Shown piece after piece: positions 22,473 through 32,377 of a stretch of 64,000 bases of DNA. Source of the DNA: Qipengyuania sp. SS22 (lineage in GTDB: Bacteria > Pseudomonadota > Alphaproteobacteria > Sphingomonadales > Sphingomonadaceae); the NCBI RefSeq assembly GCF_025736935.1, contig NZ_CP107048.1, positions 1,302,001-1,366,000 on the forward strand, written 5' to 3'. The notes below the pieces were generated by a model, which worked only from the letters and a program-made list of their open reading frames with translations, did not search any database and was not told where the DNA came from. Both the position numbers and the translations under genes were made by a program. Position 1 is the first letter of the stretch, and every line of letters begins with the position of its first letter.

Positions 22473-23088
22473 AAATCACCGCCGCAGTTGCCTGCTTGTC
22501 ATAGGGTTGGTTGCGGACCGCGGTCTGGAGCGTGTACTCCATGGTCGGGCCCACGCCGGGCAGGAAGTTCTGCAGCGGCAGGATCCGCGGAGTGCTGATC
22601 GACGCGCTGTAAAGCACGACATCGTCCGCGCCGCCATTACCGGTTTTGCCGGCGTCGGTATCGTAGCTGCCATTACCGTTGGCGTCTTCCCAGCAATCGT
22701 TGTCGTCGGCGTCGAATTGCCCGTTGCCGTTGTTGTCGGTCATCAGTTTCTCCGGATTGCCGATGGCGGAGAATTCGAAATAGCTTTTCTGCGTCACCTC
22801 GATCGACGCATTGGGCGCGACATGCTTGACCGTTTCCTCGATCAGGTTTTCGACCTGTTCCTCGACCGTGCTGCCGGGAACGTTGATGATCGGGAATTCG
22901 ACCGCCGCGGTCCGCGCTGCATCATTGAGCGCGCCCTGCATGGTCGACCGGACATAGCTGTTGTAGCCCAATTCGAGCCCCCCCATCAGCAGCAGCAGCA
23001 TGGGCCCGACGATGAACGCGAATTCGACTATCGTCGCTCCGCGCTCATCGCTGCGCAGCTCGTGCAAGCTGGTGCGCAGCCCGCTCAC
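22465..23088 (-). CDS. TadE-like pseudopilin with Ca-binding-like loops
   Basis: 207 residues from GTG 23088, which overlaps the TGA of the upstream TadG gene (GTGA junction); the longer frame upstream runs into that gene. TadE helix: RGATIVEFAFIVGPMLLLLMGGLELGYN (about residues 17-44). At about residues 115-145 two tandem loops, DNNGNGQFDADDND and DANGNGSYDTDAG, match the DxNxNGxxD pattern of EF-hand/dockerin calcium loops. This is unusual for a pseudopilin. Confidence 0.85.
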   Translation of the reverse strand: MSGLRTSLHELRSDERGATIVEFAFIVGPMLLLLMGGLELGYNSYVRSTMQGALNDAARTAAVEFPIINVPGSTVEEQVENLIEETVKHVAPNASIEVTQKSYFEFSAIGNPEKLMTDNNGNGQFDADDNDCWEDANGNGSYDTDAGKTGNGGADDVVLYSASISTPRILPLQNFLPGVGPTMEYTLQTAVRNQPYDKQATAAVICA

Positions 23089-24692
23089 CGGGTAAGCCTC
23101 AGGTTGCCGATACCGCGTCCGATCGTTTCGAAGATCTGTTCGAGATCGGAACCATCGGAGGTGTAGAAATGCGCGGCACTGGTGGCGCAATCTTCAATAT
23201 CTTCGATTGCGGTCACATCCAGTGCGATGACCCAAATCGTCGTCCCGCTGGCTTTGGCCCGGTTACAGGTCGCATGAAAGCGCGCGATATGCTTGCCGTT
23301 CAAGCTTCCCGAGCCACCGATACGATCGTGCCTGCTGTCCACGCCGTAAGCCGTATAGATGCTACGGTTGGTCGCGATTTCACCATCGGTCATGAACACG
23401 ATGTGGCGGTTTACCGGGATCGAACCACGCGTCGTCGGGTTATCGCTGGAGAACATACCCGTGGGGGACAGGAAGCGTGCACCCCACAACATGCCGATGT
23501 CGTGATAGGTGTTGCCTCCGACCACGTCTGTCACATCGTCGATAGCGTCGTTGAAGGCGCCTTCACTGCCGTAAATCGCAAGCTTGATCGATTCCCCTGG
23601 GCAGACCGCACCCCCGTAGTTCCTTCCGCTGCTCGGGTCGTATCGACCCCATTGCAAATCCGTGTCGTTACTGTTTGTGGCCACTGCATCGATATCGGCT
23701 TGGCTGATTGTCTGGAGCAGACTGAACGGACTTCCCGGCTGTCCAACGCTTGAGCGCTCTTCGATACATCCATCACCGCTGGTGCGGAATTCAGTCAGGT
23801 TCTTGTCGACCGACCATGATCGGCGACCCCACTCGGAGTCTTCGATATGCACGGGGACATCCCGATATTTGGTTTCTTCCTCATAGGTATAGGTATAGTT
23901 GTTACCGCTGCCCCTCCAGCCATCACTAGGTACGTCGTCCCTGTCCAAATAAGTATTGGTGACGCATCCCGTCTCTGACCATTTACCGTTGGATCGCCGA
24001 TAGCTGCAAACCTGCTGATCCCATACCTTGCGATAAAAGAGCTGTTCCACGAGGATATCGTCGTTTCGCAAGCTGCCGGCGACGTTGACGGTCTGCGAGT
24101 AGGATACCATTCCAAACCGCGTGACCGATCCATTCTCGGTGTCGTCAAGCGCGCGATAAAGGCCAGACGCTCCTTCGCGAAGGCGGCGGATCTTGCTTTT
24201 GCCTCCGATCGTCGAGGGGGACCCACCCATCGAGCCGGTGGTATCGAGCACCAGCATCACGTCGTTGTGACCAAGGTCGCGTTTGGCGTCGCAATTGGCC
24301 TGAATCGGCACGTTATCGTAGCCGAAGATATGCATCAGCGATGTCGGAATGACCGCATTGGCGACCCCGATGATCTGCGCATTGTCGTTAGGATCGGTGT
24401 CGATCTCGAAGTTGAGGTCCTGCGCCCCCAGCGTGCCGTCGGGGAAATTGAACTGGAAGAACTTGCGCGCCTCATCCTCGTTCGCGTCGGTCCAGCTGTT
24501 GCCGTCCATCGACTGGCGGCCGGCCAGCGCCGCGGCGTCGCAGGCGTTCTGGAGTTTGGCCTTGGCCATATAGGCGAAGCTGAGATCGAGACTGCTTCCG
24601 ATGACGACGACCAGCGGAATCAAGGCCGCGGCGAAGATCGCGAGGGTGTTGCCCTTCGTGTCGTTCCAAAGATTGCGCAGCATACAGATCAT
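23085..24692 (-). CDS. TadG-like protein with von Willebrand A domain
   Basis: 535 residues from ATG 24692 (AGGGGG 8 nt upstream; the open frame begins 24 codons earlier without a site). N-terminal TadG helix (KGNTLAIFAAALIPLVVVIGSSLDL), then a pseudopilin-like region, then a vWA domain with the metal-ion site DVMLVLDTTGSMGG (DxTGS for DxSxS) and a distal IVFMTDGEIATN. It is probably surface- or periplasm-exposed and assembled by a Tad-type secretion system encoded elsewhere. Confidence 0.87.
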   Translation of the reverse strand: MICMLRNLWNDTKGNTLAIFAAALIPLVVVIGSSLDLSFAYMAKAKLQNACDAAALAGRQSMDGNSWTDANEDEARKFFQFNFPDGTLGAQDLNFEIDTDPNDNAQIIGVANAVIPTSLMHIFGYDNVPIQANCDAKRDLGHNDVMLVLDTTGSMGGSPSTIGGKSKIRRLREGASGLYRALDDTENGSVTRFGMVSYSQTVNVAGSLRNDDILVEQLFYRKVWDQQVCSYRRSNGKWSETGCVTNTYLDRDDVPSDGWRGSGNNYTYTYEEETKYRDVPVHIEDSEWGRRSWSVDKNLTEFRTSGDGCIEERSSVGQPGSPFSLLQTISQADIDAVATNSNDTDLQWGRYDPSSGRNYGGAVCPGESIKLAIYGSEGAFNDAIDDVTDVVGGNTYHDIGMLWGARFLSPTGMFSSDNPTTRGSIPVNRHIVFMTDGEIATNRSIYTAYGVDSRHDRIGGSGSLNGKHIARFHATCNRAKASGTTIWVIALDVTAIEDIEDCATSAAHFYTSDGSDLEQIFETIGRGIGNLRLTR

Positions 24693-24921
24693 AAAGGTAG
24701 CCCCCTGTGGGACAGGCGGTAGCCAGCGCACCGTTAAGAACGGCTTTTTCACCATGGTTAACAAATGGCAAAAATTTGTATAGCATGTGAGGAAACCGGG
24801 TCTAGTAGCCCGGGGAACAAATAGATCAACTACAAGAAAAGACCAAAATCAGAGTATGCGAATCAATGAATTATTTTCGTATTCTTTTCAGATTGATCTA
24901 TTTATAGTTTGACGCGGGTTA
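24693..24921. other. AT-rich intergenic region before the tad-like genes
   Basis: Unusually AT-rich for this chromosome. It contains a small hairpin (CCGGG/CCCGG, about 24798-24815) and runs of A/T around 24830-24900. It should carry the promoter of the TadG-TadE-TadE unit and the 3' end of the LysR gene. No unambiguous promoter pair was picked out. Confidence 0.4.
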
Positions 24922-25719
24922 TTATTCGGAAAGAAACGCGACAAGAGACCTGACCTTTTTCGTCCGCCATTGCGGGGTCGGTGCGACCAGCCAGTACGCG
25001 CGCTGCCCGGTATGCGGGCCGTCGAGCACCTCGAGCAGGCCCGCGTCGATCGAATCCTTGGCCAGCAGTTCGGGCAGGATCGCCTTGCCCAGCCCCGCCA
25101 AGGTCGAGGACAGCGCCTGGCCGGCATTGGACACGGTGACATGCGCCGCCACCCCATCCTGCAGCGGCAGCCCCCAGTCGATCCACTTGTCGGGCGCCCC
25201 GCCCTGACTTTCGGGCCGGGCCACGGTAACGCGGCGCGCCTCGTCGAGCTCGATCCCCTGCAATTCGCCCGGTCCGTCGACCAGCCGGATCGCACAATCG
25301 AGGTTCGCCTCGGTGAAATCGGCATGTTCGTCGGCGACGAAGGTAAAGCGGATTTCGGGGTTCTTCTCGCCGAACCGCGCCAGTCGCGGCGCCAGCCATT
25401 GCGCGTAGAATTCGCGCGGGCAGGCGATGGTATAGCTGTCGAGCGCCTGGCCCGCCTGCATCGCGGACACGCTTTCTTCGAACTTGAGGAAGCCTTCGCG
25501 CAGCGCATCGAGGCCCGCGGCACCTTCCTGCGTCAGCTCGAGCCCCTTGCTGGTGCGGCGGAACAGCACCGTGCCGAGGTGATCCTCGAGCGCGCGGATC
25601 TGCTGGCCCACGGCGGCCGGCGTCACCGCCAGCTCGTCCGCAGCGCGGGTGAAGGACAGATGCCGCGCGGCGGCATCGTAAACGCGCAGGGCGTTGAGAG
25701 GCAGGTGAGTACGCTTCAT
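24922..25719 (-). CDS. LysR-family transcriptional regulator (GcvA-like)
   Basis: 265 residues. The N-terminal winged HTH (LPLNALRVYDAAARHLSFTRAADELAVTPAAVGQQIRALEDHLG, about residues 6-49) is typical, and the effector domain follows. The 'RHLSFTRAADELAVTPAAVGQQI' pattern is closest to GcvA-type members. No divergent target gene is adjacent: the next gene upstream is an S9 peptidase ending toward it. Target unknown. Confidence 0.88.
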   Translation of the reverse strand: MKRTHLPLNALRVYDAAARHLSFTRAADELAVTPAAVGQQIRALEDHLGTVLFRRTSKGLELTQEGAAGLDALREGFLKFEESVSAMQAGQALDSYTIACPREFYAQWLAPRLARFGEKNPEIRFTFVADEHADFTEANLDCAIRLVDGPGELQGIELDEARRVTVARPESQGGAPDKWIDWGLPLQDGVAAHVTVSNAGQALSSTLAGLGKAILPELLAKDSIDAGLLEVLDGPHTGQRAYWLVAPTPQWRTKKVRSLVAFLSE

Positions 25720-25805
25720 GGTGGCGTGGAATTAGGCAAGGCTAGGCCGGGACACAAGACGTGTCCTGTTTCCTGTAGCGAAAAGACCGCTTCGCCCGCA
25801 TCGGC

Positions 25806-27788
25806 TCAATCCGGCGGATTATGACGCGCCAGGAAGTCCACGAAGGCAGTCAACAGCTTCTCGGCATTCCCTTCCTTGGTCAGCGAATGGCCATCCACCA
25901 GCATCAGGGTCTCGAGTTCGATGTCGTTGCGTTCGGCCTGTTCGATCAGGCGATAGTATTGCGCATATGGCACCCGGGCATCGTCCTTGCCCTGCGCCAG
26001 CAGGACTGGGCGCGCAAGGCGGCGAATCTGCGCCATTGGCGAGACATCGCTCATGTCGAACCCCTTGCCCTCACCAACAATTTTCGGTTTCCACTCGTCG
26101 GAATAATAGCGCCGGCCGAGATAGGATCGGTCATGCAGCAGCAGGGCGTCCCAATCGGTAACGCCCGCCCAACTGGCCGCGCAGCGGTAGAGTTCGGGAT
26201 TGCGGATCACACCCCATAGCGCAGCGTACCCGCCATAGCTGGCACCGAGCAGGCAGATGCGCGCAGGATCGGCATAACCCCGGGCGATCGCCCAGCGGGT
26301 CGCATCGTCGAGATCGTCCTGCATCCGGCGGCCGATCTCGCCATCGCCCGCTTCCTCGAACGCCGCGCCAAAGCCGCTCGATCCGCGAAAATTTGGCTGG
26401 AGGACGGCATAACCGCGATTGGCGAGCAGCTGCACCCAATCGTGGTATCCCATGTCATCGCGCGCACCGTAGGGGCCCCCATGAGGCATGACGATCAGCG
26501 GCAGGCCCGCCGCCTCCCTGCCGCGCGGCAGGGTCAGATAGGAGCGCATTACCAAGCCGTCGCGGGTCTCAATATCGTGCGCTGTGGTCGGCGCGAGGAC
26601 ACGGAAATCAATGTCCGGGCGCAGGTTGGCGAAAAAGGCCAGCCGCTGTTTCTCTGGCGTGAAGACATACAGCCCTCCGGGATCGTCCGACGCGGTCTGC
26701 AACACGAGCATGCGCGAGCCGAAGCCCTTGGAAATGACGCGGACGGGCTTGTCGCCCAGCGCTCGCGCCAGCGCATCCTGCATCGCCTGCATATCCGGGT
26801 CGAGCCAGACCTCGCGCTGCCGATCATCGCGGATCGTCACCGAGGCCGGCCGGCCGGAGCGGTTGACGGTCACGCTCTCGACATCCCAATCGGGATTTGC
26901 GTAGACGGCTTTTCCCAGCGTTCCTGTCGAATAGTCGAATTCGCGCAGCACGCGGCGGCCGTCTTCCTCGGAGGAAACCGTGTAGCCGATATCCGATCCC
27001 GGCTGGAGCCCGAAGGCATCCCATTTGTCGAGCGCGTCTTCATCGTCCCAGTCGACCTTGGCCATGCGGCGGAATTCCTCGCCCGGGCCGGACCGGTAGA
27101 CGACGATCAGATGACCCCGGCGCGTGCGCCCTCGACCCAGCCGGATCACGCCATCGCTATCGGCCCACCAACGAGTGATATCGCCTTCGTTATCCAGGAT
27201 GCGCTGGGCATTCTCTGCCCCGGAACCATCGAGCGGGAAACGCCATATCTCGGCTTCCTGCTGCGCGCCGATGCGCAGGTTCAAGAGGACAAAGTGGCCC
27301 TGCGGATCGACATGGACGAGGTCATCGCCGTCAAGCGGCGAGCGTTTGAGGCCGACATAGCTCAATTGGCTGGTCGGGAGGTCGAACAGTAACAGCCGCG
27401 ACATGCGCGCCCAGTAATTGGCGTTGTCAGCCTCTTTCATCACCGACAACAGCAACCGCTCGTCTCCGGCCCAGCGGAACCCGTTGAAATCGTCGGCATC
27501 GCCCGCGTCGATCACCCGTTCGAGCGCCAGGGTATCGGCGTCGTAAATGCGGACCATCGACCGCCCGTCGACGATCTGGCCGAAGGCGAGCCTCTTGCCG
27601 GTGGCGGACAGGCGAGCATCTTCCAGCTGAAACCCCTCGGCGAAGGCGGTCACCGGAATGGGTTCGGGCCTTCCTGCCGCATCGAGTGCGGGTGGCGCTT
27701 CGGCAGGCGTCTGCGCTGCCAGCGGCGTCGCCATGGCGCCCATCATGATGAGCGCTGAAAAACAGCCGGTCCAAGTCCCTCTAATCAC
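25806..27788 (-). CDS. S9-family peptidase (prolyl oligopeptidase type), secreted
   Basis: 660 residues from GTG 27788 (AGGGGG upstream). Signal peptide MIRGTWTGCFSALIMMGAMATPLAAQT, a beta-propeller-like middle, then the alpha/beta-hydrolase domain: PHGGPYGARDDMGYHDWVQLLANRGYAVLQPNFRGS, nucleophile Ser in GASYGGYAALWG, acid in QGKDDARVP, His in VDGHSLTKEGN. Probably periplasmic oligopeptidase. Paralogous to the gene at 32869-34830 throughout its length. Confidence 0.9.
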   Translation of the reverse strand: MIRGTWTGCFSALIMMGAMATPLAAQTPAEAPPALDAAGRPEPIPVTAFAEGFQLEDARLSATGKRLAFGQIVDGRSMVRIYDADTLALERVIDAGDADDFNGFRWAGDERLLLSVMKEADNANYWARMSRLLLFDLPTSQLSYVGLKRSPLDGDDLVHVDPQGHFVLLNLRIGAQQEAEIWRFPLDGSGAENAQRILDNEGDITRWWADSDGVIRLGRGRTRRGHLIVVYRSGPGEEFRRMAKVDWDDEDALDKWDAFGLQPGSDIGYTVSSEEDGRRVLREFDYSTGTLGKAVYANPDWDVESVTVNRSGRPASVTIRDDRQREVWLDPDMQAMQDALARALGDKPVRVISKGFGSRMLVLQTASDDPGGLYVFTPEKQRLAFFANLRPDIDFRVLAPTTAHDIETRDGLVMRSYLTLPRGREAAGLPLIVMPHGGPYGARDDMGYHDWVQLLANRGYAVLQPNFRGSSGFGAAFEEAGDGEIGRRMQDDLDDATRWAIARGYADPARICLLGASYGGYAALWGVIRNPELYRCAASWAGVTDWDALLLHDRSYLGRRYYSDEWKPKIVGEGKGFDMSDVSPMAQIRRLARPVLLAQGKDDARVPYAQYYRLIEQAERNDIELETLMLVDGHSLTKEGNAEKLLTAFVDFLARHNPPD

Positions 27789-27973
27789 GACACTAAACCC
27801 CCTGAGAACGATCGCAGCATACCCCGCCCGAACCGTCGGGCAAGTGCACAGGGGGCTGGCTGGGCACCATTTCGACAGCTATGTGGCACAGGTGCCGAAG
27901 CCTCGCTTCGCCCGGTGCTTTCCTTTAGCCCGCGAATAGCCCACATGTAACCAAGCCGACATAAACGAGGCCC

Positions 27974-30169
27974 ATGTCCAATAGCCGTAGCCAGATGAGT
28001 ACGGAAACCCCCTCTCGCGTCGCGGCAAACGATGCCGACACGCCCGCGGAGCCTGCGATTCTGGCGCCCCGGGACCGCTATACCAATCGCGAGCTGAGCT
28101 GGCTGTCGTTCAACCGCCGGGTGCTCGCGGAGAGCGAGAACGAGCGCTATCCGCTGCTGGAACGGCTGCGCTTCCTGTCGATCTCGGCGAGCAATCTCGA
28201 CGAATTCACCATGGTCCGCATTGCCGGGCTGGAGGGGCAGGTCCAGCGCGGGATCGAGACGCAGGCGATCGACGGGGCCAGCCCGCGCCAACAATTGGAG
28301 GCGATTCGCGACCAGTTGCTCACGCTGGAGGAACGCCAGCAGAAAAGCTTGGAAACGCTGCGCACGGCGTTGTTCGACGAAGGCATCATGCTCGCCCCGA
28401 TCGACCGGCTGGCGCAGGACCAGCTCGACTGGCTGGGCGAATATTTCGAAAGCGACATCCTGCCGCTGATCACCCCGCAGGCGATCGATCCGTCGCACCC
28501 CTTCCCCTTCGTCGCCAACAAGGGGATCGGGGTGATCTTCCGACTGAAGCGCGGGCGGCGCAAGGCGGACCTGATCGAAATGGTGCTGATCCCCAGCGGC
28601 GCGCCGCGCTTCGTCCGCGTGCCGGGCGAAAAGGCGATCTATGTCGCGATCGAGCAATTGGTTACGCGGTTCGCCGGCCAGCTGTTCCCCGGCTTCAAGG
28701 TGCTCGGCGACGGCGTGTTCCGCGTCATCCGCGACAGCGATATCGAGGTCGAGGAAGAGGCCGAGGACCTCGTGCGGTTCTTCCGCACGGCGATCCAGCG
28801 GCGGCGGCGCGGGCGCACCGTGCTGCTCGAGCTCGACGAGGAGTGCGACGAAACCGCCGAAGTGCTCTTGCGCGAACAGCTTGAGGTCGAGGAGGCGATG
28901 ATCGTCAAGAGCGATGGCATGCTCGGGCTCGCCGATCTGGCCGTCATCTGCAACGAGCCGCGCCCCGACCTCAAATTCGAACCCTTCAGCCCGCGCTATC
29001 CCGAGCGCATTCTCGAGCATGACGGCGATTGCTTCGCCGCCATCCGCGAGAAGGATATCGTCATCCACCACCCGTTCGAAAGCTTCGACGTGGTGGTCGA
29101 TTTCCTGCGCCAGGCGGCGCGCGACCCGGCAGTGATGTCGATCAAGCAGACGCTCTACCGTGCAGGCGACCAGTCGCCGGTGATCGCCGCGCTGATCGAG
29201 GCGGCGCTGGCGGGCAAGGCGGTCACCGCGGTGGTCGAGTTGAAGGCGCGCTTCGACGAGGAGCGCAATATCCACTGGGCGAGCGAGCTCGAACGCGCCG
29301 GGGTGCAGGTGATCTACGGCTTCACCGAGTGGAAGACGCACGCCAAGGTCAGCCTGGTGGTGCGCCGCGAGGAGGATGGCTACCGCACTTATTGCCACTT
29401 CGGGACGGGCAATTATCACCCGATCAACGCCAAGATCTACACCGACCTCAGCTTCTTTACCGCCGATCCCGCGCTGGGGCGCGACGCGGCCAAGATGTTC
29501 AATTTCATCACCGGCTATATCGAACCCGACGATCTCGAACGGATCGCGCTGTCGCCGATCGGGCTGCAGGAAACGCTGTTCGAGCTGATCGACGCCGAGA
29601 TCGCCAATGCCCATGCGGGCAAGCCTGCCGGCATCTGGGTGAAGCTCAATTCGGTGACCTACAAGCCGATGATCGACAAGCTGTACGAAGCCAGCCAGGC
29701 GGGCGTCGAAATCCACATGGTGGTGCGCGGCATCTGCAGCTTGCGCGCCGGCCTGCCCGGCGTGTCGGACAATATCCGCGTCAAATCGATCATCGGCCGC
29801 TTTCTCGAACATTCGCGCGTGTGGGCCTTCGCCAATGGCAAGGCGCTGCCCAGCCGCCAGGCCAAGGTCTATCTGACCAGCGCCGACGCGATGAGCCGCA
29901 ATCTGATGCGCCGCGTCGAGGTAATGGTCCCGATCACCAACAAGACCGTGCACGACCAGGTCCTGGGCCAGGTCATGCTCGCCAATATTCTCGACACCGA
30001 ACAAAGCTGGCAGCTCGGTCCCGACGGCCAGTATCATCGCTTGCGACAGGAGGAAGGCGGCTTCAACTGCCACCAGTATTTCATGTCCAATCCATCACTA
30101 TCCGGGCGCGGTGCCGCGCTCGCCGACCATGAGGTCCCGCGCCTGACGCTGCGGGGGTCCTCGCAATGA
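27974..30169 (+). CDS. ppk1: Polyphosphate kinase 1
   Basis: 731 residues; it makes inorganic polyphosphate from ATP. N-terminal ELSWLSFNRRVLAESENERYPLLERLRFLSISASNLDEF is diagnostic. The phosphorylated histidine lies in WKTHAKVSLVVRRE (about residue 458). The phospholipase-D-like C-terminal domain carries HSRVWAFANG and TSADAMSRNLMRRVE. Its stop overlaps the start of ppx, so the synthetic and degradative enzymes are co-translated. Divergent from the S9 peptidase across a 185-nt gap. Confidence 0.96.
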   Translation: MSNSRSQMSTETPSRVAANDADTPAEPAILAPRDRYTNRELSWLSFNRRVLAESENERYPLLERLRFLSISASNLDEFTMVRIAGLEGQVQRGIETQAIDGASPRQQLEAIRDQLLTLEERQQKSLETLRTALFDEGIMLAPIDRLAQDQLDWLGEYFESDILPLITPQAIDPSHPFPFVANKGIGVIFRLKRGRRKADLIEMVLIPSGAPRFVRVPGEKAIYVAIEQLVTRFAGQLFPGFKVLGDGVFRVIRDSDIEVEEEAEDLVRFFRTAIQRRRRGRTVLLELDEECDETAEVLLREQLEVEEAMIVKSDGMLGLADLAVICNEPRPDLKFEPFSPRYPERILEHDGDCFAAIREKDIVIHHPFESFDVVVDFLRQAARDPAVMSIKQTLYRAGDQSPVIAALIEAALAGKAVTAVVELKARFDEERNIHWASELERAGVQVIYGFTEWKTHAKVSLVVRREEDGYRTYCHFGTGNYHPINAKIYTDLSFFTADPALGRDAAKMFNFITGYIEPDDLERIALSPIGLQETLFELIDAEIANAHAGKPAGIWVKLNSVTYKPMIDKLYEASQAGVEIHMVVRGICSLRAGLPGVSDNIRVKSIIGRFLEHSRVWAFANGKALPSRQAKVYLTSADAMSRNLMRRVEVMVPITNKTVHDQVLGQVMLANILDTEQSWQLGPDGQYHRLRQEEGGFNCHQYFMSNPSLSGRGAALADHEVPRLTLRGSSQ

Positions 30170-31698
30170 GCGCATCGCGTTCGGCCAAATGGCAACGGCG
30201 GCTGATGCAGCCCCCGCGCGCGGTCATCGATATCGGCTCCAACACCGTGCGCATGGTGATCTACGAAGGCACTGCGCGCGCTCCCGAAGTGGTGTGGAAC
30301 GAAAAGGTCGCCGCGCGGCTCGGGCGCGATTTGTCCGAGACCGGGCGCATCCCCGAGGAGGCTGCGGAGGAAGCGCTGGCCGCGCTGGCGCGCTATGCGC
30401 TGATCATCGGCGATCTCGGGATCGAGGACGTCCAGACGGTCGCCACCGCCGCCGCGCGCGACGCGGAGAACGGGGCGCAATTCCTCGAGCAGGTCGCCGC
30501 GCTCGGGCTCGAGCCGCGCCTGTTGACGGGCAAGGAGGAGGCCATGGCCTCGGCAATGGGCGCGCTGGGGGCCTTCCCCGGCGCCCGCGGCGTGGTTGCC
30601 GACCTTGGCGGGGGCAGTCTCGAACTGGTCTCGGTCGCGGACAATGCGTGTCACGAGGCGGCCAGCCTGCAGCTGGGCACGCTGCGCCTGCCCGCGCTGC
30701 GCAGCGACGGCGGCGACGCTTTCGAGACCGCGGTGCACGAACAGCTCGCCGCGGTCGGCTGGGCGGCGAAGCATCCCGGCCCGATGTACATGATCGGCGG
30801 CACCTGGCGCGCGCTGGCGGCCTATGCGATGCGCTATTTCGACTATCCGCTGACCGATCCGCACGGCTTCACCCTGCTGCCCGACGATGCGCGGCGGCTG
30901 GCCGGCGAACTGGTCGCTGCCGATCCCGACAAGCTGCGCGAAATCAGCGGGATCAGCCCGATGCGCGCGCATTACCTGCCCGATGCCGCGGCGCTGCTGC
31001 GCCCGCTGCTCGACCGGATCGAGCCCGACGAGCTGGTGTTCTCGTCATGGGGCATCCGCGAAGGCCTACTCTACAGCCGGCTCGAACCCGCGCAGATGAA
31101 GGCCGATCCGCTGCTCGCCGGAGTGACCGCCTATGCCGCTCCGCGCGATTCCTCGATCACGGAGGCGACGCTGCTGGCGGCGTGGACGGTCGACCTGACC
31201 GAAGGCGACGGCAAGCTCAACGAACGCCTCCGGCTCGCCGCGGCGCAATTGTCGGGCGCGCTCCACCGGGTCGAACCCAATCTGCGCGAGAGCCATGCGA
31301 TCGAATGGGCACTGGGCAAACGCTGGATCGATCTCGACGCGCGCGGCCGCGCGATGATCTGCGCCGCGCTGTTCGGCAGCCTCGGCCGCACCCAATTGCC
31401 CGACAAGCTGCGCGTGCTCGCCAGCGATGCCGATCTGCACGAGGGTGTGACCTGGGGTCTGGGCTACCGTCTGGCCCGGCGGCTCGGCGGGGGCAGCCGC
31501 GTCTCGCTCACCACCAGCGCGCTACGCCGCAAGAAGAAGAGCCTGATCCTGCGGCTTGACGAAAGCCGCGCCGCGCTGGCCAATTACCCCGCGACGCAGG
31601 ATTTCGAGAACCTCGCCGAGTGGCTGGGCCTCAAGCCCAAGATCAAGATCGGGAGCTTCAACTTCTCCGGCGCCGGCGAGGACCAGGAAGAAGACTAG
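30166..31698 (+). CDS. ppx: Exopolyphosphatase / pppGpp phosphatase (Ppx/GppA)
   Basis: 510 residues. Sugar-kinase/HSP70-type ATPase fold: PRAVIDIGSNTVRMVIYEG (about residues 17-35), then RGVVADLGGGSLELVSV and GTWRALAAYAMR. The C-terminal HD-like region follows. Degrades polyphosphate and possibly pppGpp. Starts inside the ppk1 stop (ATGA), so stoichiometry is probably set by coupling. Confidence 0.94.
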   Translation: MSASRSAKWQRRLMQPPRAVIDIGSNTVRMVIYEGTARAPEVVWNEKVAARLGRDLSETGRIPEEAAEEALAALARYALIIGDLGIEDVQTVATAAARDAENGAQFLEQVAALGLEPRLLTGKEEAMASAMGALGAFPGARGVVADLGGGSLELVSVADNACHEAASLQLGTLRLPALRSDGGDAFETAVHEQLAAVGWAAKHPGPMYMIGGTWRALAAYAMRYFDYPLTDPHGFTLLPDDARRLAGELVAADPDKLREISGISPMRAHYLPDAAALLRPLLDRIEPDELVFSSWGIREGLLYSRLEPAQMKADPLLAGVTAYAAPRDSSITEATLLAAWTVDLTEGDGKLNERLRLAAAQLSGALHRVEPNLRESHAIEWALGKRWIDLDARGRAMICAALFGSLGRTQLPDKLRVLASDADLHEGVTWGLGYRLARRLGGGSRVSLTTSALRRKKKSLILRLDESRAALANYPATQDFENLAEWLGLKPKIKIGSFNFSGAGEDQEED

Positions 31699-31758
31699 GC
31701 TTCGTTCGGAACGACGCCCGTCGCTCGCTCATTGGCTCCCCTGACAAGGGGAAAATCG

Positions 31759-32367
31759 ATGGATAGTGAACACAGCGGCGGCCATCACGGCAAATGGCCC
31801 ACCTTCTTCGCCATGATCGCGACGTCGATCGTGACCATGTTCGTGCTCAAATACTCCGCGCTGTGGGAAGCGGACCACGCCTTCTTCAGCCAGACCCGCA
31901 TGTGGATGGCGCTGATGATGGGCATGGCGATGATCGTCATCATGCTCGGCTTCATGTGGGGCATGTACAAGAGCCTTGCCGCCAAGCTTGCCGTCATGGG
32001 GCTGGCGGGCGCGGGTTTCATCCTGTTCCTGTTCCTTGTCCGCAGCCAGCAGACGGTCGAGGACGAGGCCTGGATGAAGGCCATGATCCCGCATCACTCG
32101 ATCGCGATCCTTACCAGCGAGCGCGCCGAAATCAGCGATCCGCGGGTGCGTGCGCTCGCCGATGAGATCATCGAGGCGCAGGTGAAGGAAATTACCGAGA
32201 TGAAGCTGCTGCTGGCGGATATCGAGGCCAATGGCGAATTGGGTGACGGCACTGCCCTTCCCCCGCGCACAGCGGCTCTGACGCCCCAGCTCGAGGCCGA
32301 GGCGAAGGCTTCGCTCGAGCGCCCGGTGACTGCGGAGGTGGAAGAGGAACTCGACCCGGGGCGTTAG
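31759..32367 (+). CDS. DUF305-domain membrane protein
   Basis: 202 residues from ATG 31759 (AAGGGG upstream). Histidine-rich start (SEHSGGHHGKW), three hydrophobic helices (about residues 12-31, 45-64, 69-88), then a DUF305 four-helix segment with the diagnostic DEAWMKAMIPHHSIAILTSERA. DUF305 proteins often accompany copper handling, and the His/Met content is consistent with that; it is not proof. Confidence 0.85.
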   Translation: MDSEHSGGHHGKWPTFFAMIATSIVTMFVLKYSALWEADHAFFSQTRMWMALMMGMAMIVIMLGFMWGMYKSLAAKLAVMGLAGAGFILFLFLVRSQQTVEDEAWMKAMIPHHSIAILTSERAEISDPRVRALADEIIEAQVKEITEMKLLLADIEANGELGDGTALPPRTAALTPQLEAEAKASLERPVTAEVEEELDPGR

Positions 32368-32377
32368 CCCGGGCAGT

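Noticed and set aside
27785..30073. 762-codon minus-strand open frame opposite ppk1
   Set aside because: Same antisense GC artefact; ppk1 on the plus strand is unambiguous.
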